From: Bacteroidota bacterium
GTDB lineage: Bacteria; Bacteroidota; Bacteroidia; NS11-12g; UBA9320
Length of the DNA stretch: 64,000 bases
Direction of reading: 5' to 3'
NCBI GenBank assembly: GCA_018700895.1
Contig: JABIUV010000031.1
Span: 1-64,000 of the forward strand
A model generated the notes under the pieces. The model was not told the DNA's origin. It saw nothing but the letters and a program-made list of their open reading frames with translations, and did no database searches. Position numbers and translations under genes: made by a program. This document shows positions 26,250 to 35,493 of this stretch, piece after piece (the stretch's first letter is position 1; each line of letters begins with the position of its first letter).

Positions 26250-27316
26250 ATGTGGACGAAAAAACATATCATATCATAAATGCTTACCTCAGCGGCACGC
26301 TGCAAGGAAGAGGATTGGACAAATTCAAGGCGGATCTAAAAAATAATACCGAAATTAGAGAGGCAGTAGCCGCTCAACAAAGCATCATACAAGCGATAGA
26401 AACTGCTCGCGACAAGGAGCTTAAAGATTTCATATCAAAATCTACCTCAAACAAAGGTGTAATTACTATTAGTCCAAAATGGCGTGTAGCTATGGCTTCT
26501 GCCGCAGCTATCGTATTACTCGCGGTAGTCTTTCTCAAGCTTAACCCATTGGGCACCAATGATAGCTCAACTCCAACAGAAATCGCGTCTATCAATCAAC
26601 TTGAAAATGCTGAAGACTTATTACTTCCTATTGATTCTGTTATGCAGAAAGACGATTCCTTGGCAGATACACAAACACTTGCTATTGTCACACCACAAGT
26701 GCCAAAGCTGATAGAAGAACCTGCATTAGAGGTAACCGAAGATGCATCCGTAGAACAAGATGAGGAGATAGAAGAGGTAGACAATGACGGAATAGAAGAC
26801 GACTTGAATGCCGAGATAGCGAGCGATACAGTAACCACTGCTAATGAACTAATAAGCAGCACATCTAAAGACACAAAAACAGATATTGTAGTCTTGGGAG
26901 ACAAGTTACTTACGACCAAATCATACCCTGTATTTGCGGTAGCTTTAGACCTCAATCCTTCTCGAGCAGAAAGCTTAATCGAGGTGCAACCGGAAGCAAC
27001 AAGACTCTCACGCAAAGAGCGTAAAGTACCAGAACAGGCTGAGGACGAAGCAGCTGCAAAAGCTAAACCGCAATTATCTAGAGCCATAAAAGTACAATAC
27101 TGGAATAGCGTAGTGAACTATATAGGTTATCAATACAATGGAGCTCTATTAAAACTGTATGGTATTGACCAAAATCAAGTCTTAGAATTTAAGGAACTCG
27201 ATAATCGGTTATACGTGAGAATAGGGGGAACACACTTTTACCTAGAACGCAATCAAAACCACAAACGCCTTGCGGAAGTAAGCAATCCAACTTTACTAAA
27301 AGTGCTCAATGAGTAA
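26246..27316 (+). CDS. Single-pass membrane protein, probable anti-sigma factor with an unassigned C-terminal domain
   Basis: I infer an anti-sigma role from position and layout, not from a recognised domain. The N-terminal 75 residues are cytoplasmic-like and helical (INAYLSGTLQGRGLDKFKAD). One membrane helix lies at about 81-98 (VAMASAAAIVLLAVVFLK). A long acidic, low-complexity linker follows, richest at about 160-195 (EEIEEVDNDGIEDDL). A compact C-terminal domain at about 278-356 (VQYWNSVVNYIGYQYNGALL, ending in LLKVLNE) looks well folded and periplasmic, and I cannot name it. The gene is translationally coupled to the sigma factor upstream and overlaps dapF by 8 bases. Confidence 0.7.
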   Translation: MNVDEKTYHIINAYLSGTLQGRGLDKFKADLKNNTEIREAVAAQQSIIQAIETARDKELKDFISKSTSNKGVITISPKWRVAMASAAAIVLLAVVFLKLNPLGTNDSSTPTEIASINQLENAEDLLLPIDSVMQKDDSLADTQTLAIVTPQVPKLIEEPALEVTEDASVEQDEEIEEVDNDGIEDDLNAEIASDTVTTANELISSTSKDTKTDIVVLGDKLLTTKSYPVFAVALDLNPSRAESLIEVQPEATRLSRKERKVPEQAEDEAAAKAKPQLSRAIKVQYWNSVVNYIGYQYNGALLKLYGIDQNQVLEFKELDNRLYVRIGGTHFYLERNQNHKRLAEVSNPTLLKVLNE

Positions 27317-28082
27317 AACGATAAAATTTCACAAGTATCAAGGAACAGGAAACGATTTTGTAATCACTTCCGACATTTATGAAATAAGTACTTCTCAGAT
27401 TGTAAAGCTCTGTGACCGAAAATTTGGCATAGGTGCTGATGGGCTTATTGTAATGCAAAAAAGCGATAAAACCGACTTTGACATGATGTACTACAATGCG
27501 GACGGAACAGAAAGTTTTTGTGGCAATGGCAGTAGATGTGCTGTAATGCATGCCAAACATTTGGGCTGGATACAAAATGCGTGCACCTTCAACTCTAATG
27601 ATGGTGAGCACACTGCGGAGGTGACCGATGATGAAGTACGGCTAAAGATGCACGATGTAGATATGGTACTGGTAGAAGATGAAGGTTTTATTCTAAATAC
27701 CGGATCGCCTCATTACGTTGCCTACACCGAAGAACTAGAGCTCCTAGATATCATAACTGCTGCTCATACTATTCGTTATAACGACACCTTTGCCGATACA
27801 GGAATAAACGTAAACTACATAGAGGCTCGCAATGGCATACTGCACATACGTACTTATGAACGAGGTGTAGAAGATGAGACGCTAAGTTGCGGCACTGGAG
27901 CTACCGCCGCAGCCATCGCACACTATATAGAAAAAGAAAGTACTCAAAAAAAATATTCCCAAAAGCTTCAAACCCAAGGTGGTGCTCTCACTGTCACATT
28001 CGAAAAAAAATCAAGGTCATTTGAAAATATATTCCTGTGCGGCCCAGCCGTGAGAGTCTTCGAGGGGGAAATAACACTATGA
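27309..28082 (+). CDS. dapF: Diaminopimelate epimerase
   Basis: Converts LL- to meso-diaminopimelate for lysine and peptidoglycan synthesis. The cofactor-free enzyme uses two cysteines, visible as Cys71 in FCGNGSRC and Cys194 in LSCGTGATA. The N-terminus KFHKYQGTGNDFVI is a strong family signature. Length (257) is normal. It overlaps the anti-sigma-like gene by 8 bases and the following gene by 4, so it may be co-regulated with an envelope-stress-type sigma unit. Confidence 0.96.
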   Translation: MSKTIKFHKYQGTGNDFVITSDIYEISTSQIVKLCDRKFGIGADGLIVMQKSDKTDFDMMYYNADGTESFCGNGSRCAVMHAKHLGWIQNACTFNSNDGEHTAEVTDDEVRLKMHDVDMVLVEDEGFILNTGSPHYVAYTEELELLDIITAAHTIRYNDTFADTGINVNYIEARNGILHIRTYERGVEDETLSCGTGATAAAIAHYIEKESTQKKYSQKLQTQGGALTVTFEKKSRSFENIFLCGPAVRVFEGEITL

Positions 28083-28714
28083 TATGGCGATGGATAAAAA
28101 GGCTGACCGTAATAGGGTTGCTTGTTATAGCAGGCGTCTTTCTATCTAACTATATGGTAAGCCGAAGTGCTCGCGGTAAGGTGCATAATACCCTCGCAGA
28201 TACGCCTATCAAAAAAGTGGGATTACTGCTTGGCACTGGAAAACACCTCGGGTCCGGTTACATCAACAAGTTTTATCAATACCGCATAGAGGCTGCCGTA
28301 GAGCTATACAAAGCGGGAAAAATAAAATACATACTCATAAGCGGCGATAATAGTCGTAGAGGCTATGACGAACCTACCAGTATGAAAGAAGACCTCATGG
28401 CTGCAGGAGTACCCGAAACGGCTATATATCTAGACTACGCTGGATTTTGTACACTTGACTCCGTAGTGCGATGCAAGATGGTTTTTGGTGAAAAAGACAT
28501 CTTGGTCATCTCACAGCAATTTCACAACGAGCGTGCTCTTTACTTAGCAAAAGCTAATGGTATGACGGCCGAAGGACATAATGCAAAGGGAGTAAGCAAA
28601 CGCTACGGAGCCAAAACTTACGCCCGTGAATATTTAGCAAGAACTAAAATGTTCCTTGACCTTCTGTTTGGTAATGAGCCTAAGTTTTTGGGTAAGAAGA
28701 TTAAAATTGGTTAA
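28079..28714 (+). CDS. SanA/YdcF-like DUF218 membrane protein
   Basis: Envelope protein of the ElyC/SanA/YdcF (DUF218) family, linked in E. coli to barrier function and vancomycin exclusion. The 211-residue protein has an N-terminal helix (LTVIGLLVIAGVFLSNYMV) and the DUF218 core with GLLLGTGKHLGSGYINKFYQ, KYILISGDN, YDEPTSMKEDL and VISQQFHNERALYLAK. ATG at 28079 overlaps the dapF stop (ATGA) and gives the helix at the correct place; an upstream in-frame start inside dapF is less likely. The likely role is in peptidoglycan or surface polymer maintenance, in keeping with dapF. Confidence 0.87.
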   Translation: MIWRWIKRLTVIGLLVIAGVFLSNYMVSRSARGKVHNTLADTPIKKVGLLLGTGKHLGSGYINKFYQYRIEAAVELYKAGKIKYILISGDNSRRGYDEPTSMKEDLMAAGVPETAIYLDYAGFCTLDSVVRCKMVFGEKDILVISQQFHNERALYLAKANGMTAEGHNAKGVSKRYGAKTYAREYLARTKMFLDLLFGNEPKFLGKKIKIG

Positions 28715-28762
28715 TATTCAGTCATTTGTCACCTCCAGTTTTAACCTACCTTCGTATTACAA

Positions 28763-30523
28763 ATGAACTTTACTTCTGGCTTGCTTCACTGTTTGAGCAC
28801 CCTCACCTTAATTTTTACAGTAGTATGCACATCTGCTCAAAGTCAAATCTTATTGGATGGAACGTTTGATGATTGGTCTAGCATATCTGGTTCATATACC
28901 GATGCTACAGGTGACGGAGGAAACTCAGGTATTGACTTCAAAAAAATAAACATACACAACAACCGCGAGTATGTCTTTCTATACCTAGAAGTAGGTTCAG
29001 AAATTAATCTTCAAGACCTAAACGACATTGCCGTTTATATAGACATAGATAATAATGCCAATACGGGCACTCGAATAAATGGTGTTGGGGCAGAAATCAC
29101 CTTCTCCTTTGGCGACCGAAGCGGAACGTATAATGGTTCCCGTATAGGCCACGCGGATATTGGAATAATAACGGCACCTACGGTAACATCTAGCACTTTT
29201 GAGATTGCTATAAATCGTAATTTGAATGTGAATGGCACAAACATTTTCATAGACAATACCGTTAACGTAATGTTCAAAGACAATGCTATAAATGGTGACA
29301 TTGCACCCAATATAAGCGGAGGATTAGCCTACCAACTTACGGACCATCAGCAACCATCATTGCCAAGCTACCAAATAGCCAAACATGCCTTATCAGACTT
29401 ACGTATACTCTCTTATAACGTGGAAAGAGATGGTTTTTTTGAAGCTAATAGAGAAGCTGCTTACACCCGAATTTTGCAAGCAGTACAACCCGACATTATC
29501 GGGTTTCAAGAGATATATGGTAATACCTCGCTACAAGTAGCCAACCGAGTAGAAGCAATCCTACCGTCAGCCACAGACGTACAATGGTTCCACTCCTACC
29601 AAGAGCCCGATTGCCACGCAATTAGCAGATATCCCATTACCAAAAGTGCACCTATACCAGGCTCTAGTGGGTCAGGTAATGCTGCATTTTTGATAGATAT
29701 CCCAGATACTGAAACGGACATGCTCTTCATTGTAGCACATCCTCCGTGCTGTAATAATAACACTGGCAGACAGTTAGAAGTGGACCGCATTATGCAATTT
29801 GTACGTGAAGCCAAGCTAGGAAATGGCCCTATACCCATACAAGAAAATGCACCCATCGTGATAGTAGGTGATATGAATTTTGTAGGTGATGGCAATCAAC
29901 TACAAACGCTACTTACCGGCAATATTGCCGATGAGGCAAGCTTTGGCACAGACTTCACACCCGATTGGGATGGCAGTAATCTACAGGACAGTGAACCATA
30001 TAGTACAGGTGTCCCTTTCTCATACACGTGGTATTCACCTGGCAGTAGTTTTAGTCCTGGCAAGCTTGATTATATTTTGTACAGCGGTTCTAACTTGCAG
30101 CTTGAGAACACCTATAGTCTATTTACTCCTGGATTGCAAAGTGATAGTTTGACGAAGTACAATCTGGAAGGTAATGATGTGATCGTAGCTTCAGATCATC
30201 TTCCTGTTGTTTCCGACTTTTCGCTAAAGAATAAAACGACTATCGGAATAAAGGAATTGGACAATGATGCACATCAGCTTGCACTAAGTCCCAATCCTGT
30301 AAGTGCTCAAGCAAGTCTATCATTTAATCACACGGGTGGGTTAGTACATTTATACCTCATAGGTAGCAATGGCAAGGAACTAGTCGAGTTATATAACGAA
30401 ATACTAACTAAAGGAGATCAACAAATAGCGTTTGATTTGTCTGATATACGCAGTGGAATTTACACCATAAGATTGATTACCAAGGAAGGCACGAGCTATA
30501 AACGCTTGATGGTAGTACGATAA
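28763..30523 (+). CDS. Secreted endonuclease/exonuclease/phosphatase-family protein with T9SS type A sorting domain
   Basis: A 586-residue secreted hydrolase. It has a signal peptide (cleavage near VCTSAQS). An N-terminal beta-sandwich of about 170 residues (DGTFDDWSSISGSYTDATGD, with YIDIDNNANTG) resembles a carbohydrate-binding-like module. The EEP domain from about 212 shows LRILSYNVERDG, the acidic residue in IIGFQEIYG, GDMNFVGDG, and SDHLPVVSDF, which are the metal and catalytic motifs. The C-terminal domain from about 510 (LSPNPVSAQASLSF, GIYTIRLITKEG, KRLMVVR) is a T9SS type A signal. The enzyme could act on nucleic acid, phospholipid or sugar phosphate; the sequence does not decide. 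It should be exported by the PorU/PorV system at 8.9-16.6 kb. Confidence 0.88.
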   Translation: MNFTSGLLHCLSTLTLIFTVVCTSAQSQILLDGTFDDWSSISGSYTDATGDGGNSGIDFKKINIHNNREYVFLYLEVGSEINLQDLNDIAVYIDIDNNANTGTRINGVGAEITFSFGDRSGTYNGSRIGHADIGIITAPTVTSSTFEIAINRNLNVNGTNIFIDNTVNVMFKDNAINGDIAPNISGGLAYQLTDHQQPSLPSYQIAKHALSDLRILSYNVERDGFFEANREAAYTRILQAVQPDIIGFQEIYGNTSLQVANRVEAILPSATDVQWFHSYQEPDCHAISRYPITKSAPIPGSSGSGNAAFLIDIPDTETDMLFIVAHPPCCNNNTGRQLEVDRIMQFVREAKLGNGPIPIQENAPIVIVGDMNFVGDGNQLQTLLTGNIADEASFGTDFTPDWDGSNLQDSEPYSTGVPFSYTWYSPGSSFSPGKLDYILYSGSNLQLENTYSLFTPGLQSDSLTKYNLEGNDVIVASDHLPVVSDFSLKNKTTIGIKELDNDAHQLALSPNPVSAQASLSFNHTGGLVHLYLIGSNGKELVELYNEILTKGDQQIAFDLSDIRSGIYTIRLITKEGTSYKRLMVVR

Positions 30524-30534
30524 GGCTATTGACT

Positions 30535-31572
30535 TTACTTCAAGTTTACATCCAACGCATCTCTGAGAGCATTGCCTAGGAAATTGAAAGACATCACCAA
30601 AAGCATAATACATAAACCCGGTATAATAGCCAGATAAGCCGCATCAAATACAATGTAGTCGTAATGTTCTTTTATCATACTCCCCCAACTTGGCATAGGA
30701 GCCTGCACTCCTAATCCCAAGAAACTTAAACCCGCCTCGAGTAATATCGCACTAGCAAAATTTGCTGCACACACCACGATGATAGGAGCCATAATATTAG
30801 GAAGAATATGTTTGATGAGAATTCTAACATGACCAAAGCCCAAAACTTTAGCAGCTTGGATATACTCCATTTCTTTGATTTGCAGCACCTGCCCTCTTAC
30901 TATTCGTGCAAGTTCCACCCACATACAGAGTCCTATTGCTAAAAACACTTGATATAGCCCTTTTTCCTGAAATGCAAAACTAATGGCAATGGCTATCAGT
31001 AAACTTGGCAAACTCCACACCACATTGATAAGCCATAAAATTGCGGCATCTACCCACCCTCCAAAGTAACCACTGAGTAACCCCAATGTAGTACCGATAA
31101 ACAAGGTGATAAGCACTGACATAAAACCTACCAACAGCGACACCCTCGCTCCTATGATTATTCTGCTAAGAACATCACGCCCGTATCTATCTGTTCCTAA
31201 CCAATACGTTCGGTGTATCACTTCACTTGGCTTGATAAGAACGTCTGCTTTTAGCCAAGTGCGTAATCCGTTTTTTGTATACACCGCATATTGATTCCCT
31301 TTCATCTCAGCAATAGGAAGAAACTTATCTGTTGATTTCTCGCCTTGTATGAGTTTGGAAATGATAGAAACATCCTGTTCGTCTCCTTTTTCTATACGCA
31401 GCATATCTACCTCAAAACCTGGCTTTTGCAAGGAAATTTCTAAATGAATATCATTAGCAAGCGGTGTCGCATCAGGTGTAATAAGATATCCTAAAACAGC
31501 TACTATGAGAAGTAGCGTGATAAATATCAACCCAAAGAGTCCAAGTCTATTCTGTGCTATCTTTTTTAGCAT
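30535..31572 (-). CDS. OppC/DppC-type ABC transporter permease, without partner genes
   Basis: Inner-membrane permease of the oligopeptide/dipeptide ABC importer class. The 345-residue protein has an N-terminal helix, a periplasmic insert of about 90 residues, then the transport domain with WLGTDRYGRDVLSRIIIGAR and the EAA loop region YIQAAKVLGFGHVRILIKHI. C-terminal GLSFLGLGVQAPMPSWG is typical of OppC. ATG at 31572 is preferred over a TTG six codons upstream; it overlaps the 3' end of the O-antigen ligase gene by 26 bases. No OppB, ATPase or binding-protein gene is nearby, so its partners must lie elsewhere or it is co-opted. Confidence 0.88.
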   Translation of the reverse strand: MLKKIAQNRLGLFGLIFITLLLIVAVLGYLITPDATPLANDIHLEISLQKPGFEVDMLRIEKGDEQDVSIISKLIQGEKSTDKFLPIAEMKGNQYAVYTKNGLRTWLKADVLIKPSEVIHRTYWLGTDRYGRDVLSRIIIGARVSLLVGFMSVLITLFIGTTLGLLSGYFGGWVDAAILWLINVVWSLPSLLIAIAISFAFQEKGLYQVFLAIGLCMWVELARIVRGQVLQIKEMEYIQAAKVLGFGHVRILIKHILPNIMAPIIVVCAANFASAILLEAGLSFLGLGVQAPMPSWGSMIKEHYDYIVFDAAYLAIIPGLCIMLLVMSFNFLGNALRDALDVNLK

Positions 31573-32989
31573 AACGCGTATTGAGCTCAATAGCAGTAAG
31601 CACTGCCATAAAGCTATAAAAAGGTACAGCTATTTTATCAAATTCTGTATAATTATTGAGCACTCCGTGTGCAAAGTAGGTAACCAATCCCAGAAACACT
31701 GCCATACTTAGATATTTTGTTTTTCCACTAAGTGTGCGTTGGTGCTTGAAGGCGATGCTAAACACTGCTAAAACAATGCAAACTAGTAGTACCGTCCCCA
31801 ATATTCCACTCTCTGCCAACGGTCGTAAATATTCCGAATGTATTCCCCCTAGATCTCCTACGTTGGTACTAATGATTGTCATTTCGTGAGGCAACTGAAA
31901 CTGTCCGTATTGAAAAGTATATATCCCAGGTCCCCAACCCATCATAGGTTTCTCTTCCCACATACGTAAGCCGCTTTCCCATCTATTTAGTCGCTCAAGG
32001 TTACTCGGATCACTCGATACGTTTCCTACACTCTGTAGGTGATTTTCTATATTATCATCACTCTCATTTTTGTTTCGCGATAAGTCGGTAAGTAGACTAT
32101 CCATATTGGCGAGTAATCCGCCTACGCCTACCAACGCGATTAGAATAACATGATGAAACCTGATTTTGAGCCAAAACACCACATAAATCAATAAACTAAT
32201 CACAAGACTAAGCCAAGCGGCACGCGTAAAAGATAGTGCTATTGCAATTACCATATAAACAAACAAGGCCATACATATACCACGCAGCAAAGGGGAATAA
32301 CCTAAATGTTTACCATGTAGCCCAAACACGAAAAGTACGGGCACCACAAAGGAAATACAAGCTGCATACATCCCGTGATCAGGCAAGAACGGACGCATAG
32401 CCGTATATGCATAAGCTCTGCTAAAACCACCACTTGCGTGCACTATCAATGTGTAGGTACTAAGTATGAGTACAGCCACAATAAAACACCAAATAAACTT
32501 TTGAGCTGAGGATAGATTTCGGAAGAATCGGGTCAATAAAAAATAAAAAACTCCCAGATACCAACTCTTCATGAGTACATATTTGGCTGATATGAGGGGC
32601 ATGGTACTGCTAAAAGCTGTAATAACTAACCATGCAAAATCTACCAACATAAGAATACTCAAGAACGTCGTAACCTCTGAAACCAAAAGAGTCTTGGACT
32701 TGAGAAGCTTAAATAGTATCCCAATAAACAATAGAATAATAAGTGGCTCTGTAGGTATACTGAGGTTTATGGAACTGTATCGCTCATCTATGAGGTGTAC
32801 TGACAATGGTGTAGCAAATGCCAAAAAATATAGGATATATTTGGGGCGTATAATAGCTATCCACCCAACAAATAAAATTACGGGTAAAGCTAATGCAGCA
32901 TAAACTTCAAGGTAGACTGCTGTAAGGCAGTACACTAAAAATATAGCTGCAAGAGCATATAGGCGTTTTATGTCCAAGGACAAGTTCAC
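31547..32989 (-). CDS. O-antigen ligase / polymerase (Wzy/WaaL-like) membrane protein
   Basis: Polytopic inner-membrane glycosyltransferase-like protein of 480 residues with about 11-12 helices. It has the O-antigen ligase family pattern, including a large periplasmic loop around RLNRWESGLRMWEEKPMMGW with GPGIYTFQYG, and SEYLRPLAESGILG before the last helices. It either polymerises or ligates surface polysaccharide. The start is GTG at 32989, seven bases after the Wzz-like stop. Its order after Wzx- and Wzz-like genes supports a Wzy-dependent polysaccharide pathway, but Wzy and WaaL cannot be separated by sequence here. Confidence 0.85.
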   Translation of the reverse strand: MNLSLDIKRLYALAAIFLVYCLTAVYLEVYAALALPVILFVGWIAIIRPKYILYFLAFATPLSVHLIDERYSSINLSIPTEPLIILLFIGILFKLLKSKTLLVSEVTTFLSILMLVDFAWLVITAFSSTMPLISAKYVLMKSWYLGVFYFLLTRFFRNLSSAQKFIWCFIVAVLILSTYTLIVHASGGFSRAYAYTAMRPFLPDHGMYAACISFVVPVLFVFGLHGKHLGYSPLLRGICMALFVYMVIAIALSFTRAAWLSLVISLLIYVVFWLKIRFHHVILIALVGVGGLLANMDSLLTDLSRNKNESDDNIENHLQSVGNVSSDPSNLERLNRWESGLRMWEEKPMMGWGPGIYTFQYGQFQLPHEMTIISTNVGDLGGIHSEYLRPLAESGILGTVLLVCIVLAVFSIAFKHQRTLSGKTKYLSMAVFLGLVTYFAHGVLNNYTEFDKIAVPFYSFMAVLTAIELNTRYAKKDSTE

Positions 32990-32996
32990 CTGCCTA

Positions 32997-34001
32997 TTAT
33001 TTTTCTTTTTTGAATTGCTCCATAACTACGAGCACAACCAAGCTAAAGAATGCCACTGCACCTGTCACAAGCAATACGATAAGTGAGCGAATGGGATATG
33101 ATTTCTTCTCGGCGGCAGAGGCACTAGTTAAGATAAATTTTTGCGGAAGTGTTTTTTCCACATCGACCTTGGCCTTATCGTAGCGTTTACGAAGCTTACT
33201 TAGACTTTCTAATTCTAGAATTAGGGTCTCGTTTAGATAGGTGAATTCGCCCGCATACTGAGCGAGTTTATCTTGCACAGCTTGAAGTCGTTTACCCGTA
33301 ACTGAGTTGGCGTTTACTTTATAAAGCTCCTCTGCTATAGCTCTACTTTGCTCCTCATAGTTGGTAATCCCCTTTTTACCCAAGGCTTGCAAACCTTGAC
33401 GTAGTTCCCACACCTCTTTTTCTTTCCCTTTGAATTCATCCTCTATTATCGTAAGAGCTTCTAGCGAAACTTGACGCTGTATTTCTGTCTTTACACTATC
33501 ATATATAGAAGCAATACCGTTAGCAATTTCAGCTGCTTTTTCTGGCTCCTCATCTAATACAGTAATAGATACAGCAAGGTGACGCGTACGAGCAAATTTG
33601 ATATTGCTTTTCATCTTGCGAGCAAGGTCCGTTTGTGGACTTCCACCATCCGTGTCTATGTTATAGTGCTTTATCAAATCAAAATTCTTGACAATTCGCT
33701 GTTGTAGTGCCGAGGAGTTGAGAAGTTGCAGTGCATTCTCTGCCTCTTCTTCCTCACCAAAAGCGAGAGGGTCTGCCTGACGTTGGGTAAGGTCCGTAAA
33801 CATGGCATTACCAATAGAATTTATCGTAGTAGGGTAAAACACTACCTCCGACTCATACTTGGGTGTAATGAAGAGTGGGGAAGAAAATATAGCTGATAAA
33901 ATTGCCGCTGATAAAGTGATAATAAGCAGATGCTTACGGTGCTTCCAAGCTAGCGAAACAATATCTATAAAATTAAAATCAAACTCCTTGTTTTTATTCA
34001 T
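32997..34001 (-). CDS. Wzz-like polysaccharide chain-length determinant protein
   Basis: Bitopic inner-membrane protein with two helices (about 25-45 and 305-326) flanking a periplasmic coiled-coil domain. The Wzz hallmark after the first helix is ITPKYESEVVFYP. The coiled-coil part includes ALTIIEDEFKGKEKEVWELR. No cytoplasmic tyrosine-kinase domain follows, so it is a Wzz-type regulator, not a full Wzc. At 334 residues it is normal in size. It lies between Wzx-like and Wzy-like genes on the same strand, with 51 and 7 bases of spacing. Confidence 0.86.
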   Translation of the reverse strand: MNKNKEFDFNFIDIVSLAWKHRKHLLIITLSAAILSAIFSSPLFITPKYESEVVFYPTTINSIGNAMFTDLTQRQADPLAFGEEEEAENALQLLNSSALQQRIVKNFDLIKHYNIDTDGGSPQTDLARKMKSNIKFARTRHLAVSITVLDEEPEKAAEIANGIASIYDSVKTEIQRQVSLEALTIIEDEFKGKEKEVWELRQGLQALGKKGITNYEEQSRAIAEELYKVNANSVTGKRLQAVQDKLAQYAGEFTYLNETLILELESLSKLRKRYDKAKVDVEKTLPQKFILTSASAAEKKSYPIRSLIVLLVTGAVAFFSLVVLVVMEQFKKEK

Positions 34002-34052
34002 TCGGTTAGTTTTGATAAAGTGGGCAAATGTAAACGATTATACACAAAACAT

Positions 34053-35486
34053 TTACTTACGGAGCAATGACTTCACGTCCTCGGCTCGATAAAGCCTAAA
34101 CAAATACGCCCCAAGTAATATAGCTGCTGTAATCATCACAAAATGAACGGAGTCATTTGATGAATATTGCTTTCCAAATAAAATAGTTATTGACAAAATT
34201 ATCAACCCTAAAATTGGCCCCACAAATGTCTTGACACGAAGTGAAAGACCATACTTATGTGCAGCTATCCCAAAGCAAGCTGTGCCAAAAAAGAGCTGAC
34301 TAATCATGGTAGCAATAGCCGCCCCCTGTGCGTCATACTGAGGTATTAGCACACTGTTCACAATCACATTGAGCACCAACGTGATCGCAGCGAAACGATT
34401 AAGCCAAACGAGATTTTTGCTGGCGGTAAGCAAAGCTCCATATACTAAGGTAAGTGCCGAACCCACAAAACCTATTAGCAAAATCACTAACACTTCTGCC
34501 GAATCAGTATTGGCCTTGGCCGGATTGATAAGTTGGAGTATATCTAGCGAAAAAACTCCGGCCAATAGAGCCAGCACAATGCCTCCGTACATCAAAAGGC
34601 GAGAAGTGTAACTACTTATGGTTTTTATCATTGGCAGATTATCTATATTCTTACTAAAGAGTGGCAAGAGTACACCGCTAAAAACCTGAGCCAACATGAG
34701 TATAGCAAAATACAACCGATACCCAAGTGCATAGGTTCCTACTTCAGCATCTCCAATGAGTCCCTTTACCATTACTCCATCTATGTAGGTGTACATACCC
34801 ATAAGAGACACCAACAAAGCAAAGGGCCAAGATTTTTTCATAACGGGAAGTAATGCACTAAGCTTAAAAGAAATGCTAATCTGACGTATATAACTACGTA
34901 GGAAGAACATCAGTGCACAAAAAACCAGCATCAGACTCAATACCTGTGCATACGCAAACCGATGAATAGTTAATTGCAATTGAGGTATGCCGGACCAAAG
35001 CAATACACTCACGAATAGAATTACCAAGAGACGATCAAGCACCATAAAAACACCATCTATCTTAAACCGCTGTAAGCTTGCTACGATGCTTCTCAAAAAC
35101 TGATTGAGTGATGTGAAAACTTGTATAAAGCAGAGAATCATTAGTAGGCCAAACTCGGTAGAGGTATAGCCCAATACTGCCCCAACAGTGAATACAATAA
35201 GCACATAGACTAACACTAGTAAAAGTTTAATTCCAAGAATACTTCCAGTGAGGGACTTAATCTTGCTATTGTCAGAGGCTACTTCGGTAATATTAAAGCT
35301 ATTAAGTCCGAGGTCTAAAACGATAAAAAAGAGTAAACTAAAATTGAACAACGCAAAGTAGTTACCATATATCTCCTTAGGCAAAGCATCTTGAACAGCA
35401 GCATCTATGATGAGAATCCAAATAGGTTTTACCAAGAGATTTAACACCTGGATAAACGCCATGTCCTTTAAAAACTTTTGGAGCAT
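34053..35486 (-). CDS. Wzx-like oligosaccharide flippase (MOP/MATE superfamily)
   Basis: Membrane protein of 477 residues with about 12-14 helices, typical of polysaccharide flippases that move undecaprenyl-linked repeat units across the inner membrane. Characteristic stretches include YGNYFALFNFSLLFFIVLDLG near the N-terminus, the mid-protein GTYALGYRLYFAILMLAQVF, and GLNS/NITEVASDN. Seven bases separate it from the MFS gene upstream. The surrounding Wzz- and Wzy-like genes support this role over a drug exporter. Confidence 0.86.
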   Translation of the reverse strand: MLQKFLKDMAFIQVLNLLVKPIWILIIDAAVQDALPKEIYGNYFALFNFSLLFFIVLDLGLNSFNITEVASDNSKIKSLTGSILGIKLLLVLVYVLIVFTVGAVLGYTSTEFGLLMILCFIQVFTSLNQFLRSIVASLQRFKIDGVFMVLDRLLVILFVSVLLWSGIPQLQLTIHRFAYAQVLSLMLVFCALMFFLRSYIRQISISFKLSALLPVMKKSWPFALLVSLMGMYTYIDGVMVKGLIGDAEVGTYALGYRLYFAILMLAQVFSGVLLPLFSKNIDNLPMIKTISSYTSRLLMYGGIVLALLAGVFSLDILQLINPAKANTDSAEVLVILLIGFVGSALTLVYGALLTASKNLVWLNRFAAITLVLNVIVNSVLIPQYDAQGAAIATMISQLFFGTACFGIAAHKYGLSLRVKTFVGPILGLIILSITILFGKQYSSNDSVHFVMITAAILLGAYLFRLYRAEDVKSLLRK

Positions 35487-35493
35487 TTACTTC

